Origin: Holosporaceae bacterium
GTDB taxonomy: Bacteria; Pseudomonadota; Alphaproteobacteria; UBA7879; UBA5542
Assembly (NCBI GenBank): GCA_022646525.1
Contig: CP060261.1
Span: 682,001 to 746,000, forward strand
Direction: 5' to 3'
Length of the DNA: 64,000 bases
A program made the position numbers and the translations under genes. The number at the start of each line of letters is the position of its first letter. Within the stretch, counting starts at the first letter, position 1. Below are positions 11,189 through 21,262 of this stretch, piece after piece. The notes under the pieces are model-generated. The model worked only from the letters and a program-made list of their open reading frames with translations. It ran no database searches and had not been told where the DNA came from.

Positions 11189-11794
11189 TTATGTGCTCTT
11201 AGATAAATTATCGACGCTGGTTGCGAGCGTAAACAAACCTTCTTTAAGAGCCTGGAAGTTGTCAAGGGAGTCAGCTCCATCATCAGACTCTGAGTAGTCA
11301 CTTTCAAGGCTGGTTGTGCTTGACCCGTGCTTTACCCTTGTCGTAGAGATCAAAAGGCCTGCCATGGCTTCTTTTGCTTGCCCTAAGGCTTTTCGTTCAA
11401 TGCTCTCTTCGTATACTTCTAGTGTCTGTTGAAAGTTTTCCAAGGCTTCTTCCTTGTCTTCATCTGTTTCAAAATCTTCGGGCATAATGGGGGCGCGGAA
11501 TTGTGCATAAAGTTGTTGTTTGACAAGGGATGCCCAGTATGTCTCGATTTCAGCAAACACTTTTTGTTTTGGGGTTTGTGGGGCAGCAGAGGCATCGTCA
11601 TAATCATCGTCAGATGCGTCTTCTTCAGGTGTACAAAGGGGAGAGTCTTTGAACTGTGTTGACCACATTTCCCACTTTGCCGTGGCTTCGGTGTGGTGGA
11701 TAGTTTTGCGTACCCGGGCAGAAGTTGGGCGTTCGGGCCTTTCATTGCCTGTAGCGGCGTGGGCTGTGGCCAGTGTAAGTAGGCAGGCGCCCAC
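11189..11794 (-). CDS. secreted acidic hypothetical protein
   Basis: About 201 residues, signal peptide GACLLTLATAHA at the start. The rest is hydrophilic with acidic clusters (EEDASDDDYDD near residue 60, ESDYSESDDGADS near 165) and a helical middle (KVFAEIETYWASLVKQQLY). The only in-frame start is the GTG at 11794; directly upstream is a run of 11 T followed in frame by stops, so the true start may lie farther up if that homopolymer is miscounted. No family recognised. It converges with the 9842 gene. Confidence 0.6.
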   Translation of the reverse strand: MGACLLTLATAHAATGNERPERPTSARVRKTIHHTEATAKWEMWSTQFKDSPLCTPEEDASDDDYDDASAAPQTPKQKVFAEIETYWASLVKQQLYAQFRAPIMPEDFETDEDKEEALENFQQTLEVYEESIERKALGQAKEAMAGLLISTTRVKHGSSTTSLESDYSESDDGADSLDNFQALKEGLFTLATSVDNLSKST

Positions 11795-12051
11795 GATAGA
11801 AAAAAAAAAATAGGTTTATTAAAGAGGGTTCATCTGAGTTACTCCATCAATTTTATTATATGTTTATGTGTGAAGAGGGGCCCAACGCCCTGTTCACTTT
11901 GACGCCACCCTAGTTATTTTTTATCACCCAAGCAAGGGCGACCTGCGCATAGGTGGCATTTGTTTGTTATTCATGAAGATTGTTGGTTTTGATGATGCTT
12001 AAAACAGGCCCTTTAAAGCGCATCTGTTTTTTTTACAATAAATGGTTTCTG

Positions 12052-13110
12052 TTACATGGGTGCGGCGGCGGGTTGTGCAGGTAAAGCTCCTGTGCGTAAG
12101 AACGTCAGATAGTAGGGGCCATAGGCTATTGTCGTCATAAGTTGGAAGACATCACGCAGGGCTCTTTCGGCAAACGAACGAAAGGCGGGCGAGGTATGTG
12201 CTGGCAATATTTGCAGCGTTTGTTCAATCACAGGGGGGTAGCGCCTCGGGCTCTCTATCAAGAGGCGTAGACCATGTGTTTATATGCGACAGTGCTTGGG
12301 CTTCAGGATTCGCTTCTTCAAAATTTATGTCGACGAGAAAATGTTGTGAGGAACCATCGCTATCTTCGCCATCGCTATCTTCGCCATTATCGGCTACGTC
12401 AAGTTCTTCTTCTTCTTGTGCAGGGGGCGGGGGGCATATCGCCGCCATTCATCCCACTTTGGCCGGGTTCTTCGGGGGCCAGTATTCCTTCCAACGTCCA
12501 TGGGCATGCCGTCATTTTCTTCCTCCTCTATGCCGAAGACGGCTTTTAGCGCTTCTGTTAAGGCGTTTCTGGCGTGATATTGCTGTTCAAACCATGTGCG
12601 GAGTGTATCTTGAAACCAAGTTCTGTAGTTGGCTTCGCTGTTCAAGGTTAATGGACCATGCGCTTGGGTGCAGTCGGTGACTAGATTTTCAAAAAAAGTG
12701 GGCAACTGCGTGTTGGTTATTTCAAGGGCAGCTGCTAAAATGCGTTCCATGGCTGTTGCATTCCTGTATGAATCAATATCATTGGCAAAATTGGGACACA
12801 CTTGTTTTAAGGCTAATGATCGCTGTGTATATGGGAACTGAAGGAGAGATTCGACAAAAAATTGGATGTTTTCAGGCAAGATTGATAAATCGTACCCTTC
12901 AGGCACAGCGCCTCCTAATGCCAATGTTTTGATAACAAGGTCTAATTGTTCTCTTCCTAATGCATTTAAGTCGATCTGAAAAGAGACCACGGGCTGATGT
13001 TGGGGCACATCGTCTTCTTGTAGCCCCTCATGTGCGTTATTGTCGCGAAGGCTGTGGGCATTCAGAAAAACAGTGCAAGCAACAAGTGCTAAAAAGAAAC
13101 AGTTACGCAT
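12052..13110 (-). pseudogene. secreted helical protein with acidic linker, frameshifted
   Basis: ATG 13110 starts a signal peptide (MRNCFFLALVACTVFLNAHS). The first frame is open for 238 codons and includes SFQIDLNALGREQLDLVIK, SILPENIQFFVESLL, LALKQVCPNF and a helical stretch ending in KAVFGIEEEEND. Near 12440 it shifts into an acidic linker (EEEELDVADNGEDSDGEDSD) and near 12250 again into RYPPVIEQTLQILPAHTSP and YGPYYLTFLRTGALPAQP, stopping at 12052. The full product would be about 350 residues. The LPENIQFF to KQVCPNF stretch has spacing loosely like an F-box. Otherwise unrecognised. Confidence 0.6.
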
Positions 13111-13264
13111 GGATGACTCCTTATTTTGGGTGATTTCAAGTTTTGATCAGCATATAAATATCATGTATCTGAGCCTAGATAAGCTGCAGGGTGAAATAAA
13201 AGTAATGAATGTATATATCACGTAATGCGCTGTTTTTCAACAGTTCTTTTTTAGATCGAAGTGG

Positions 13265-13999
13265 TTACGGATGGGGGTGTAAATGGGCCCGCACGACCAG
13301 TGCTTTTGGAATAAAGAAAAGCCTGTAGAGAGTTTGATGGGCGCGTGTGAGGGGCCCTGCCATTGTGGGGAAATCTGCCGCGATGTTGGGGTCGATGATT
13401 ATATCGTTTGTGGGCTGAAACCACCCTTCAACAATACACGCAGCACTTTCTAAGGGAGATTCATACAAAGGATCGGCCCCTATGGCGCGGGCCTGGGCAT
13501 TAATTTTTGTAAGCAACCCTTGCACCTGTGTACATCCCACCGTGGCCAGCACCGTTTGTGCGTGGGAGAGGCGATCTGGGCTGACTTCTGTTGTTTGCAT
13601 CGAGCAGTAAAGATCAGCCCTAAACAGGTTGCCTGTCTCAACCATAAAACGCTGTGCCTCAGGTACATACCCTGTTAATAGGGTGGCGGGCACTGCGCTA
13701 AGGCCTTCAGTAGATAGATCGGGCACAGATTGCTTTGCACGTTGAAGTTGGGGTGTGTGCGCAAAATGTTGCATCAGGGCAATTTGTAAAGGGGGCGTTA
13801 AATCAGCAAAGTTCGTAGGGAGGGATGTGTCTGCTTGATACCGTGCCAGAAGGGTGCGCTCTACTGTGCTTAGATACACAATATGTGCGGCGGGCGGCGG
13901 GGCAAGCGCATCTATCTCTGTGATAGCAGGAGAATTTTTTTTAAATGAAAATGCAGCGCATACAACGCTTAATGAAAGAAAAAGAGCCGAAAAAAACAT
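13265..13999 (-). CDS. secreted hypothetical protein
   Basis: 244 residues, intact. Signal peptide MFFSALFLSLSVVCAAFS. The mature part is helical: TVERTLLARYQADTSLPTNF, LTPPLQIALMQHFAHTPQLQ, VPATLLTGYVPEAQRFMVE, with isolated cysteines (LYCSM, VGCTQV, AACIVEG). The segment PPLQIALMQHFAHTPQLQRA resembles the NIQFFVESLLQFPYTQRS region of the 12052-13110 gene, so the two neighbours may be distant paralogues. Function unknown. Confidence 0.65.
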   Translation of the reverse strand: MFFSALFLSLSVVCAAFSFKKNSPAITEIDALAPPPAAHIVYLSTVERTLLARYQADTSLPTNFADLTPPLQIALMQHFAHTPQLQRAKQSVPDLSTEGLSAVPATLLTGYVPEAQRFMVETGNLFRADLYCSMQTTEVSPDRLSHAQTVLATVGCTQVQGLLTKINAQARAIGADPLYESPLESAACIVEGWFQPTNDIIIDPNIAADFPTMAGPLTRAHQTLYRLFFIPKALVVRAHLHPHP

Positions 14000-14130
14000 G
14001 TATACGTATCCAACTTTATAGACTTATTTAGTAATATGTGGAGGCTAGCCACACGTTTTAAAAAAATCAATAAGAATAATTGGCTATTTTCAACTTTTAT
14101 GCACTTGTTTTAAGCGCAGTCTATTTCTTT

Positions 14131-14346
14131 TCAGAGGGTTATTACTATGGCCCCGCACTGAATCATAGCCACATCGGCCATAAGGGCAGCCATTTTGGCA
14201 AGGGCGGGCACTTCTTGGAACGCACGGAGTATGCCAAGATAGACCCCATCGGCACAGGCACGGCTGAGGTAAAGACCCGTGTGGCCTGTGCTGACGAAGG
14301 ACATGCTTAGCATGATGATGTATGAAATGTTCATTAAGTGCTTCAT
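14131..14346 (-). CDS. small hypothetical protein overlapping a dispersed repeat
   Basis: 71 codons: a possible hydrophobic leader (MKHLMNISYIIMLSMSFVS) then RACADGVYLGILRAFQEVP and LAKMAALMADVAMI. The second half corresponds to a DNA segment also found, more damaged, at about 35750-35860. Plus-strand ORFs of similar size exist across the same bases, so the coding strand is uncertain. Confidence 0.3.
   Translation of the reverse strand: MKHLMNISYIIMLSMSFVSTGHTGLYLSRACADGVYLGILRAFQEVPALAKMAALMADVAMIQCGAIVITL
14165..14275. repeat. dispersed repeat, copy 1
   Basis: About 110 bases matching 35750-35860 by eye, with small indels. Shared blocks include CACATCGGCCA, GCCATTTT, TTCTTGGAA and CCCATCGGCA in the same order. 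On the minus strand both copies carry ADG near one end and KMA near the middle, suggesting a shared coding ancestor. Confidence 0.5.
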
Positions 14347-14456
14347 GCCTTTTATATGTGTATGAAATCACTGAATTTCAAGGTGAGGACATGAGAGGAG
14401 GCGCATAAAAAAGTTTCGGTGGGGGGGCTTGGAAGAGTTTTTATATGGTAACGTTT

Positions 14457-15656
14457 TTAACTAAATGGATTTACTGATAAATCAATGTTATTGCTTCTTG
14501 TACCATCGCGACGAAGGATGCCGAACCAACGCACACGATTTGGCCAAATATTATGAAACTCAAGAATAGAAAGATTATCTGAAGTTTGTGCAGAGTTTGC
14601 ACCCTGGGTGAGCGTACTTGTACCTGCGTCTTCGCCATCGTATACGTGAACATCTGCCTGATCATCGGCAGAAAAATCCCTGCCTCCACCAGAGTAGGCA
14701 CTAGAGTTAATGGCGGTTGCTTGGAATGCATTTAGGAATGATACTAAACCGTCTTCAACATGGAAAGCGCCACCTTGTTCGTTGAATGTCCAGCTGACAT
14801 CATCAATGATGATGGTGCCAAATGGGGCGAGTGCATTAAAAGCGGCACGTAAAACATCATACATTTCAGTTGCATTGCTTGGATCTGTATCAATAAGGAT
14901 AACGCCGTAAGAGTTACTACCATTTAGTTGTGTTATTAAATCTTCAAGTGTACTTGTGTTTTCTGCTGTAACGCCAGCAGAGAAAAAATCATCTGCTGCA
15001 GGATCAGCTATAAGATCTTGGTCTGTTTTTGTATATCCTGCTTCAATTTCATTTGTTTTTCTTCCAATGACAATGCGGCTTAAAAGCGTGTCGGGATCAA
15101 GACTTTCTTCATTTTCTTTGCGTACGAGGTTGCTAAGCATTTGAAGAAATTCTGTTTTTGGTGTTTGTGCTGTTGCTGAAGGAGAGGGATCACCAAAGCT
15201 GCTTCGTTCAGGAATGCTGACCGTTCCCCCGCGAACGGTTTGTGCAGCACGGGAACGATAGTCATCGATGGCGTGAACTTTGATATCGCCATAATATGCG
15301 TTAGGTTCTTCGGACTTTTGATGTAGGAAGTGTGCTATATTCCCTGTCATGATGCCAGATCCACCACCGATTATTAAAACATTTTTTGCTGTATTTTCAG
15401 GATTGTTTTCTAGGCGGCTGATGGCTGTTTCAACTAAATTATTGAGGACGTCTCTCTTGTAATCAGAGCTCAATACTGCATCTACAGGAAGGGTTGTCGT
15501 ATAGCTGCCATCGGCGATTCTAAGTTTATTATAGGGACTAGTTGCAAGGGCACTCAAATACGTATCATCGATAGTAGTTGTACTAGCAGCTGCACTGTAG
15601 CCAGGATGAATAAATGCTGCACAGATCATGGCGAAACAAGTAAAAAGCTTATTCAT
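14457..15656 (-). CDS. secreted protein with class I methyltransferase-like fold
   Basis: 399 residues, intact. Signal peptide MNKLFTCFAMICAAFIHPGYSA is split here by its cleavage region. Residues about 90-100 read NVLIIGGGSGIMTGNIAHFL, a glycine-rich SAM-binding-like loop after a beta strand. Then IKVHAIDDYRSRAAQTVRGG (acidic end of beta 2), and near residue 265 YGVILIDTDPSNATEMYDVL followed by APFGTIIIDDVSW, the usual beta 4/beta 5 region of O-methyltransferase/cephalosporin-hydroxylase-like proteins. The C-terminal part is unfamiliar (ILEFHNIWPNRVRWFGILRR). Export of such a domain is unusual; an effector role or loss of enzymatic activity are both possible. A divergent paralogue lies at 16009. 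Fold call is by motif reading only. Confidence 0.6.
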   Translation of the reverse strand: MNKLFTCFAMICAAFIHPGYSAAASTTTIDDTYLSALATSPYNKLRIADGSYTTTLPVDAVLSSDYKRDVLNNLVETAISRLENNPENTAKNVLIIGGGSGIMTGNIAHFLHQKSEEPNAYYGDIKVHAIDDYRSRAAQTVRGGTVSIPERSSFGDPSPSATAQTPKTEFLQMLSNLVRKENEESLDPDTLLSRIVIGRKTNEIEAGYTKTDQDLIADPAADDFFSAGVTAENTSTLEDLITQLNGSNSYGVILIDTDPSNATEMYDVLRAAFNALAPFGTIIIDDVSWTFNEQGGAFHVEDGLVSFLNAFQATAINSSAYSGGGRDFSADDQADVHVYDGEDAGTSTLTQGANSAQTSDNLSILEFHNIWPNRVRWFGILRRDGTRSNNIDLSVNPFS

Positions 15657-16008
15657 TATTTTATCCCTGTATTATTTTATTAATTCATACTTATAACTAT
15701 ATATTACTTAAATAATAGATTAGCCAATCTATTACTGTCAACAAATACAATATGGATTGTTAAGATATAAGAATATATAACTATTTTTGGGTTAAGATGT
15801 GATAATAGGCTTCTTTATTTATGATAACTTTGCTCTCCATAGCAATATATACTATGCACCAGTTATGTGGGTGGAGGGGTTGTGAATAAGAAGAAGCTTA
15901 ATTTTTCAGGGAATGTTTAACTAATTAAATTATTTGAATAATTTTTATATTTACTTGATAATAAAATAACTGATTAAAATATTAATAATAAATATTGGGA
16001 GAGGTTTC
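15657..16008. promoter_or_regulatory. divergent promoter region between methyltransferase-like paralogues
   Basis: About 350 bases, very AT-rich, between the divergently transcribed paralogues at 15656 and 16009. It must hold both promoters. GGGAGAGG just before 16009 is a strong ribosome binding site. I see no clear operator. Confidence 0.45.
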
Positions 16009-17333
16009 ATGTATAAGTTTTTATTTTCATGTTTTTTACTTTTTTTGTGCTTTAAAGAAGGTGCTGTTGCAGCAGTAGAAGACCCTGATCCTAATTTATT
16101 TAACCTTACCCCCTACACAATTTAATAGTATATTTTCGACGTTGAAACAAATTCCCCTGAGAGCAATGCGCGCATCAGGGGGAATCTGGTGTACAAACCC
16201 TGTGCCAGAATATCACGAGCAAGCAGCTTTTTCTCTCAAGCCAAAGCAGATATTGTGAAAACGTTAAAGGATGAGCTGGAAAATGTTCGCTTTCAACAGA
16301 TTAATGCGTCAACTGATCCTATTGCACCTGAAACATATTTGTTGCCTCATATGGAAATTGGTTCTGGGTTAGGGGCGGCCAGTAAATATTTTATTGAAGA
16401 CTATTTAACACAGATTGTTACAGGGTTGCGTGGGCCCAACCCAGATGAAGTATTTGTTTTTGGGCATTAGGGGCGGCAGATAATTTCAGGCCCGCGCAGC
16501 AGAAACAGTGAATGGGGTGTTGATTCCTGCCCGGGAAGGCCCTGGAGATGCGGTAAGTGGTGGCCGTACTGCACAAGAAACCATTAACCAAGCATTAAAG
16601 TAATATGGTGTATTCAGTATTAAGTACGTTGGTAGGTTTAGGGGGTTAATTTAGAAGATCAGCTTAACCCTGTTGATGATGCGTCATCAAACGAAAATAA
16701 CTGGGGTTGTTAAACCAAGACACAGGGTATTTTAAAAATATTTTTAAAAAGAATTCAACCTCTAATGATGCAAGATGGTGCTGAAAATAATTTTGTGTTG
16801 GCTGCTAATACCGACCCGTATTTTGATGCAACCATTTCTTATGCGCAATTTCAAGGAGATGATACTAGGTTTGCTTTGATTACATTGGATATTGACCCAA
16901 CGGATGCCGATTCATTTTATCTTGCCCTGGTAAATTCATGGAATATGTTGTTCCCTGGTGTTGGGCGTTTATGGGTTGACGATTATAATTAGAGTCACCG
17001 TGACCAGCCAACGGTAAAAGCTGTGAAAGAGGGACTGCGGCTTTTCTTCCGCCGGCATGCAGCTGAACTGCACCCCACATGGGCAGGGGCCACGTTTGAC
17101 TATTATCCCCTGCGGTGACTTATCATTATTCAGACGGTGTGCAAACCGGCTTTGATACCGATATTGAAGCCGGAGGAACAGGATCTGTGGCTGTGGTTGA
17201 TGGCACAATACCTGTGTTGCGCTTTTATGAGACTCATGGGGCAGCCATTGGAAAGTGGTGTGTTGCCTTGGCAAAATCTGACGAAGATGGTGTTGTGGAT
17301 ACACTAACAGCAAACTTTGACCCAGTACCATAG
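16009..17333 (+). pseudogene. secreted methyltransferase-like paralogue, frameshifted
   Basis: ATG 16009 follows GGGAGAGG and encodes a signal peptide (MYKFLFSCFLLFLCFKEG, then AVAAVEDPDPN). It parallels the intact neighbour: HMEIGSGLGAASKYFIEDYL for the glycine loop, RAAETVNGVLIPAREG for RAAQTVRGG, FALITLDIDPTDADSFYLAL for YGVILIDTDPSNATEMYDVL, VGRLWVDDYN for GTIIIDDVSW, and PVLRFYETHGAAIGKWCVAL for the C-terminal segment. Frame changes or stops occur near 16120, 16470, 16600-16760, 16990 and 17115. The 16600-16760 stretch is the most damaged. Probably a real pseudogene because several in-frame stops accumulate there. Confidence 0.65.
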
Positions 17334-17428
17334 CAGGGGTTTGAAAATACATCCGAAGGCGTAGCGCCCTTTATTAGCGATTTTTAAAGTAGCATTTTTG
17401 TTAAATGCCGAAAAATTTATTGTTACTA

Positions 17429-17975
17429 TTACCAGGGTACATATTGCCGCAACATATTGCATATTTCCGCATATTCCCGCCGACACGTCAATATATGAGA
17501 AGGGTTATGAAGAATATCTGAATTGCTATGGCTGTTTCTGAGCAAGATATGGGGCGGGATAAACGAAAGAGCATAATAAAGAAGAATACCTGTTGGGAAC
17601 AATGCTTCTAGAGGCAAAAATAGGTAAGTAACCAATACCCCACTGGTGGATAGAGCCAACCTAACGACACGCATTCTTAACCGATTGAATGGGCAAAGAT
17701 TTTCTTCTGGGCAATCGAGACGTGTATGACGCTCAATAAACAATTGTTGTTCTACGCACCTGCTCCTGCTCCCGCTCCCACACCCCTGCTCCTGCTCCTG
17801 CTCCCACTCCCACACCTGCTCCTGCACCCGCTCCCGCTCCTCAGCAGTGTTTTGTTGCAAATGGTGTGTAACTGGACGAACATATCTTATATCACTGTTT
17901 GCACCTGAAGTTGCAGATTGGGTGGTGAAGACTGTGCTTAAAACAAAGCATGCCGCACAAAATTAGATATCTCAT
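17429..17975 (-). pseudogene. secreted protein with Glu/Gln repeat, frameshifted
   Basis: ATG 17975 gives MRYLILCG, and after one frame change near 17950 the signal peptide continues ACFVLSTVFTTQSATSG and the protein DIRYVRPVTHHLQQN. Then comes a low-complexity acidic/Gln stretch (ERVQEQVWEWEQEQEQ, GSGSRSR) encoded by degenerate CTCCTGCTCCCGC-type repeats on the plus strand. The rest includes a hydrophobic segment (LVTYLFLPLEALFPTGILLY). No family recognised. The plus strand of the repeat could encode a Pro/Ala linker, but no signal or start supports that reading. Confidence 0.4.
17756..17846. repeat. low-complexity CT-rich imperfect tandem repeat
   Basis: Successive CTGCTCCCGC, CACCCCTGCTC and CTGCTCCCAC-type blocks with a period near 6 and 12 bases. 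It lies inside the coding part of the minus-strand secreted gene and is a likely slippage site. Confidence 0.6.
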
Positions 17976-18155
17976 ATTATTACTTCTTTTATTTCGATAT
18001 AGTTTATCTTTTATAACGAAATTGTGGCAAAATTACCAGATCAAAAAGTGGGAGGGATTACTTCATAAAAGCAAAATAGGAACGAGTATATATAGATATT
18101 ATAATGTAAATTTTACTTTTCCTAAGATAGTTAAAATGCAATGAAATAAAATGAT

Positions 18156-18344
18156 CTAGTGCTGCGCATTTCTTTGATAATTAAATGGTTTATTCAGATC
18201 ATTCATCATCATTGCATGGTTGTGATTATGTCGACTTTTTGCGTTGAAAAGCCTGTTTAATTTGTTGGGTGTTGGGTTCTTCATTTGCTGTTGCATGAGA
18301 AACGTGTAATACGCAAAAAAAGCAAAAATTGTGATATTTTTCAT
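18156..18344 (-). CDS. small secreted hypothetical protein
   Basis: 62 codons: MKNITIFAFFAYYTFLMQQQ looks like a signal peptide, followed by a short basic, Asn/His-rich tail. The ribosome binding site is weak (AAGAAAG). It stands alone between AT-rich regions; coding status is uncertain. Confidence 0.4.
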   Translation of the reverse strand: MKNITIFAFFAYYTFLMQQQMKNPTPNKLNRLFNAKSRHNHNHAMMMNDLNKPFNYQRNAQH

Positions 18345-18710
18345 TGTGATTTCTTTCTTAAATTACCTATGTGATATATAGGAATTTTTCAAAATCAAGA
18401 AAATTAGAAATATTATGGTAAAAGGGTTAAACTATTAAGAATTTTACAGATAATTATATTAACAATATAGAGAGTTTTTAGAATTAATTAAAACAACACA
18501 TGTATAAGTTTAATAGAATTAAATATAAGATCTTTTAATGATTCATTAATAAAAGTTAAAATTTCCTAATTTACCTTAAGGCGCTCTACTGCTAACTCTT
18601 AGCTGTTTTTTTGTATACTTTTAAAACATTAATGTCTTTGACTCATGCAGTGAACGTGGTCTAAGTTGATCTGAAAATAGAAACATTTATCCCCTTTCAA
18701 GTGAGTTAGT
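18345..18710. other. AT-rich intergenic region downstream of ftsZ
   Basis: About 370 bases of AT-rich sequence with no supported gene. It separates the dcw cluster from the accessory genes and contains no clear hairpin terminator for ftsZ. Confidence 0.5.
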
Positions 18711-18732
18711 TACTTACTTACTTACTTACTTT
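18711..18732. repeat. tetranucleotide repeat (ACTT)n at the ftsZ stop codon
   Basis: Five to six copies of ACTT. The ftsZ stop codon (18722-18724) lies inside it, so repeat-number changes alter only what follows the stop. Confidence 0.75.
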
Positions 18733-20021
18733 TCTTTTGGCGTAAGAACGTTGGCGTATCAAGATCGTCATCTTCGTCATCGGTGGCGAGGGGATCTTGA
18801 TCGCTAGATTCTGTTTTTGTAAACAGATCTTCATCATGCGTTGCTTTTGCTTTTTTCAGGCCAATTTTTTTCCCAGAATGATTTTTTCTTTTGCTTTCAC
18901 TGTTGTGGTAGCTACGGCTTCACTCAAGAACAGCCCCTTCTTCAGCCATCGCTTCATCATCAAGGGTGAGGGGTTTTGATCGTTATCAATAGGTTCTTCA
19001 AAATCAAGCTGTGTTTGGGGCAGCGCATCGAGTTCTTTTTCAATCTCACGATTCAGACGGCTGGTAAGTGGCCCTTCGCCTTCGATGCCTGTGGCGACCA
19101 CAGACACACGAATTTTGCCATCAAGGCGTTCGTCAAAGGTAGACCCAAAATGATGTTTGCGTTTTTATCGACTTGTTCGCGGACATAGTTGGCGGCTTCA
19201 TCAACTTCGAAAAGTGTCATATCCATGCCGCCTGTGATGTTGATGAGGACACCGTTCGCGCCTTTTAAAGACACTTCGTCAAGCAAGGGGTTGGCGACGG
19301 CTGCCTCGGCTGCGGCTACGGCGCGGTTTTCGCCCTCAGCTTCACCTGTACCCATCATGGCTTTGCCCATTTCACTCATCACTGTGCGCACATCGGCAAA
19401 GTCAAGGTTGACTAATCCTGGCATGATCATCAGATCGGTCACGCCGCGAACACCTGAATAAAGCACGTTGTCGGCCATATTGAAGGCTTCGGCAAACGTG
19501 GTTTTGGTGTCGGCCAAGCGGAACAGGTTTTGCTGGGAATAATGATCAGAGTATCGACATGTTTTTGTAGTTCTTTCACGCCCGCATCTGCCGTGCGCAT
19601 GCGGTGGCCGCCTCAAAAACGAAGGGCTTTGTGACCACACCACCGTCAAAATACCGGCATTGCGGGCGGCCTTTTGCAATCACAGGGGCAGCCCCTGTAC
19701 CCGTGCCACCACCCATACCGGCGGTGATGAACACCATGTGGGCGCCTTTGATGCGCGCTTCGATTTCGCCCAGTGTTTCTTCGGCTGAGGCGCACCCAAT
19801 ATCGGGTTTTGAACCAGCACCCAACCCTTGGGTGAGTTCATATCCTAACTGAATTTTCGTGCCTGCCTTTGATTCGCGAAGGCCTGGGCATCGGTGTTGG
19901 CCACTATAAATTCAACCCCTTCAAGGTTTGATTGAATCATGTTGTTGACCGCATTGCCACCGGCGCCACCAACGCCAACAACCACAATCTTTGGTTTTAA
20001 GTTTTCAAAGTTTTCAGACAT
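18722..20021 (-). CDS. ftsZ: cell division GTPase FtsZ, frameshifted
   Basis: Tubulin-like GTPase that forms the division ring. Motifs: KIVVVGVGGAGGNAVNNMI at the N-terminus, FIVANTDAQAF, then the tubulin signature region AGMGGGTGTGAAPVIAK, TLIIIPSQQNL, GVRGVTDLMIMPGLVNLDFA, and the C-terminal conserved peptide LDTPTFLRQK that binds FtsA. About six single-base frame changes are needed (near 19870, 19690, 19590, 19540, 19130 and 18860), several at homopolymers. Start ATG 20021 has AAAGGA about 9 bases upstream. FtsZ is normally essential, so either the sequence carries errors or another copy exists. It is the last gene of the dcw cluster, as usual. Confidence 0.9.
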
Positions 20022-20055
20022 TTCATTTTTCCTTTTTATATGTTCCCTTATATTT

Positions 20056-21262
20056 TTAGGGTTTAAAATTTTCTTTCACCCAGTCGAACAGGGCACCCCA
20101 CCCTTTTTGTGGCGATTGGCATGTCGTTCGCGCCACCAATCTTGATAGGCAAACTCGAGGAGGCTGGCGGCTGTTGTCAGTGATGGGTTTTTCAGGTCTT
20201 CCCTGGGCCCATAAGGCGCAGTGGCATTCCCAATCGTACTTGGCGCCCCAACACTTGCCCGGCCACAATTTTAATGCTGGGCAGCAAACTGCCCCCCCCT
20301 GTGAGCACAATACGCCTTCCTGATATTTTATACATGTTCGAGGCCTCGAGTCTAGCCTTCACGATCTTAAAAATCTCTTCGACGCGGGGTTTGATGATTT
20401 GGGTTAAAACCCGTTTTTTCAATGGCCTATGTTGTGCGTCTTTGATGTTCAGGAGAACCTTGTCATCGTCGCCTGTTTCAAGGGCGCTGCCATGTAAAAT
20501 TTTAAGACGTTCGGCTTCTTGCAGGGGGATTTGCAGGCCGTGGGCGATATCGCTGGTGATGTGTAACCCGCCAAGGGGGATGGAAAGCGTGTGAATCACA
20601 TTGCCTTCATAAAAGTTTGCAATTTCGATGGTGTCGACGCCCATGTCAATCAGGGTAACGCCCCGTTCCATTTCATCTTCAGTAAGGGCGGCATAGCCCG
20701 ACGCCACACCTGACACAATGACCGAGCTGGTGTTGAGATGACAGCGATGCACCGCATGCAGCACATTTTTAAGGGCCTGTTTATCGGCGGTGATCACATG
20801 AATTTTGGTGGTGAGGGTGCGGCCCATCATGCCGCGTGGGTCTTTAATGCCTTTGGTGGTGTCGAGGGTGTGTTGCAAGGGGAAGGCGTGCATCACATCG
20901 AAGGGGCTTTTCGCATCAACCCGGCTGGCCCGCAGCACAAGGTTATTGATATCATCTTCGGTGACAACCTGTTGGGGCAGTTTTGAACTGAGCGCCACCA
21001 GTTCAGACATCAGGTGTTTGCCTGAAACGTTAATCACCACATGATCGATGGTGAGGCCGGCCTTTTTCTCAGCCATATGAACAGCATTTAGAATGGATGT
21101 TTCGGTTTTTTCAAGGTGGGTGACAAACCCTTTTTTTACCCCTCGAGAGGCATACTGGCCCGCACCCAGCACCGTAAATTTTTGTTGGGTGGTGTTATAG
21201 TCGGCAATCAGGCAGGTGACCTTGGTGGTGCCGATATCGATGGCGGTGAAAACCTTTTTCAT
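20056..21262 (-). CDS. ftsA: cell division protein FtsA, frameshifted near the C-terminus
   Basis: Actin-like ATPase that tethers FtsZ to the membrane. KVFTAIDIGTTKVTCLI is the phosphate-1 loop, ERGVTLIDMGVDTIEIA the phosphate-2 loop, and RRIVLTGGGSLLPSI the adenosine-binding region. The first 356 codons are clean; then two frame changes near 20195 and 20100 are needed to reach NPSLTTAASLLEFAYQDW and the amphipathic membrane-targeting tail GWGALFDWVKENFKP ending at 20056. The start overlaps the ftsQ stop as ATGA, so the two are translationally coupled. Confidence 0.92.

Noticed and set aside
17726..17908. Plus-strand ORF with a Pro/Ala and Leu-rich repeat
   Set aside because: The minus strand has a better case: a signal peptide start at 17975 and continuous coding on both sides of the repeat. 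The plus ORF has no supported start.
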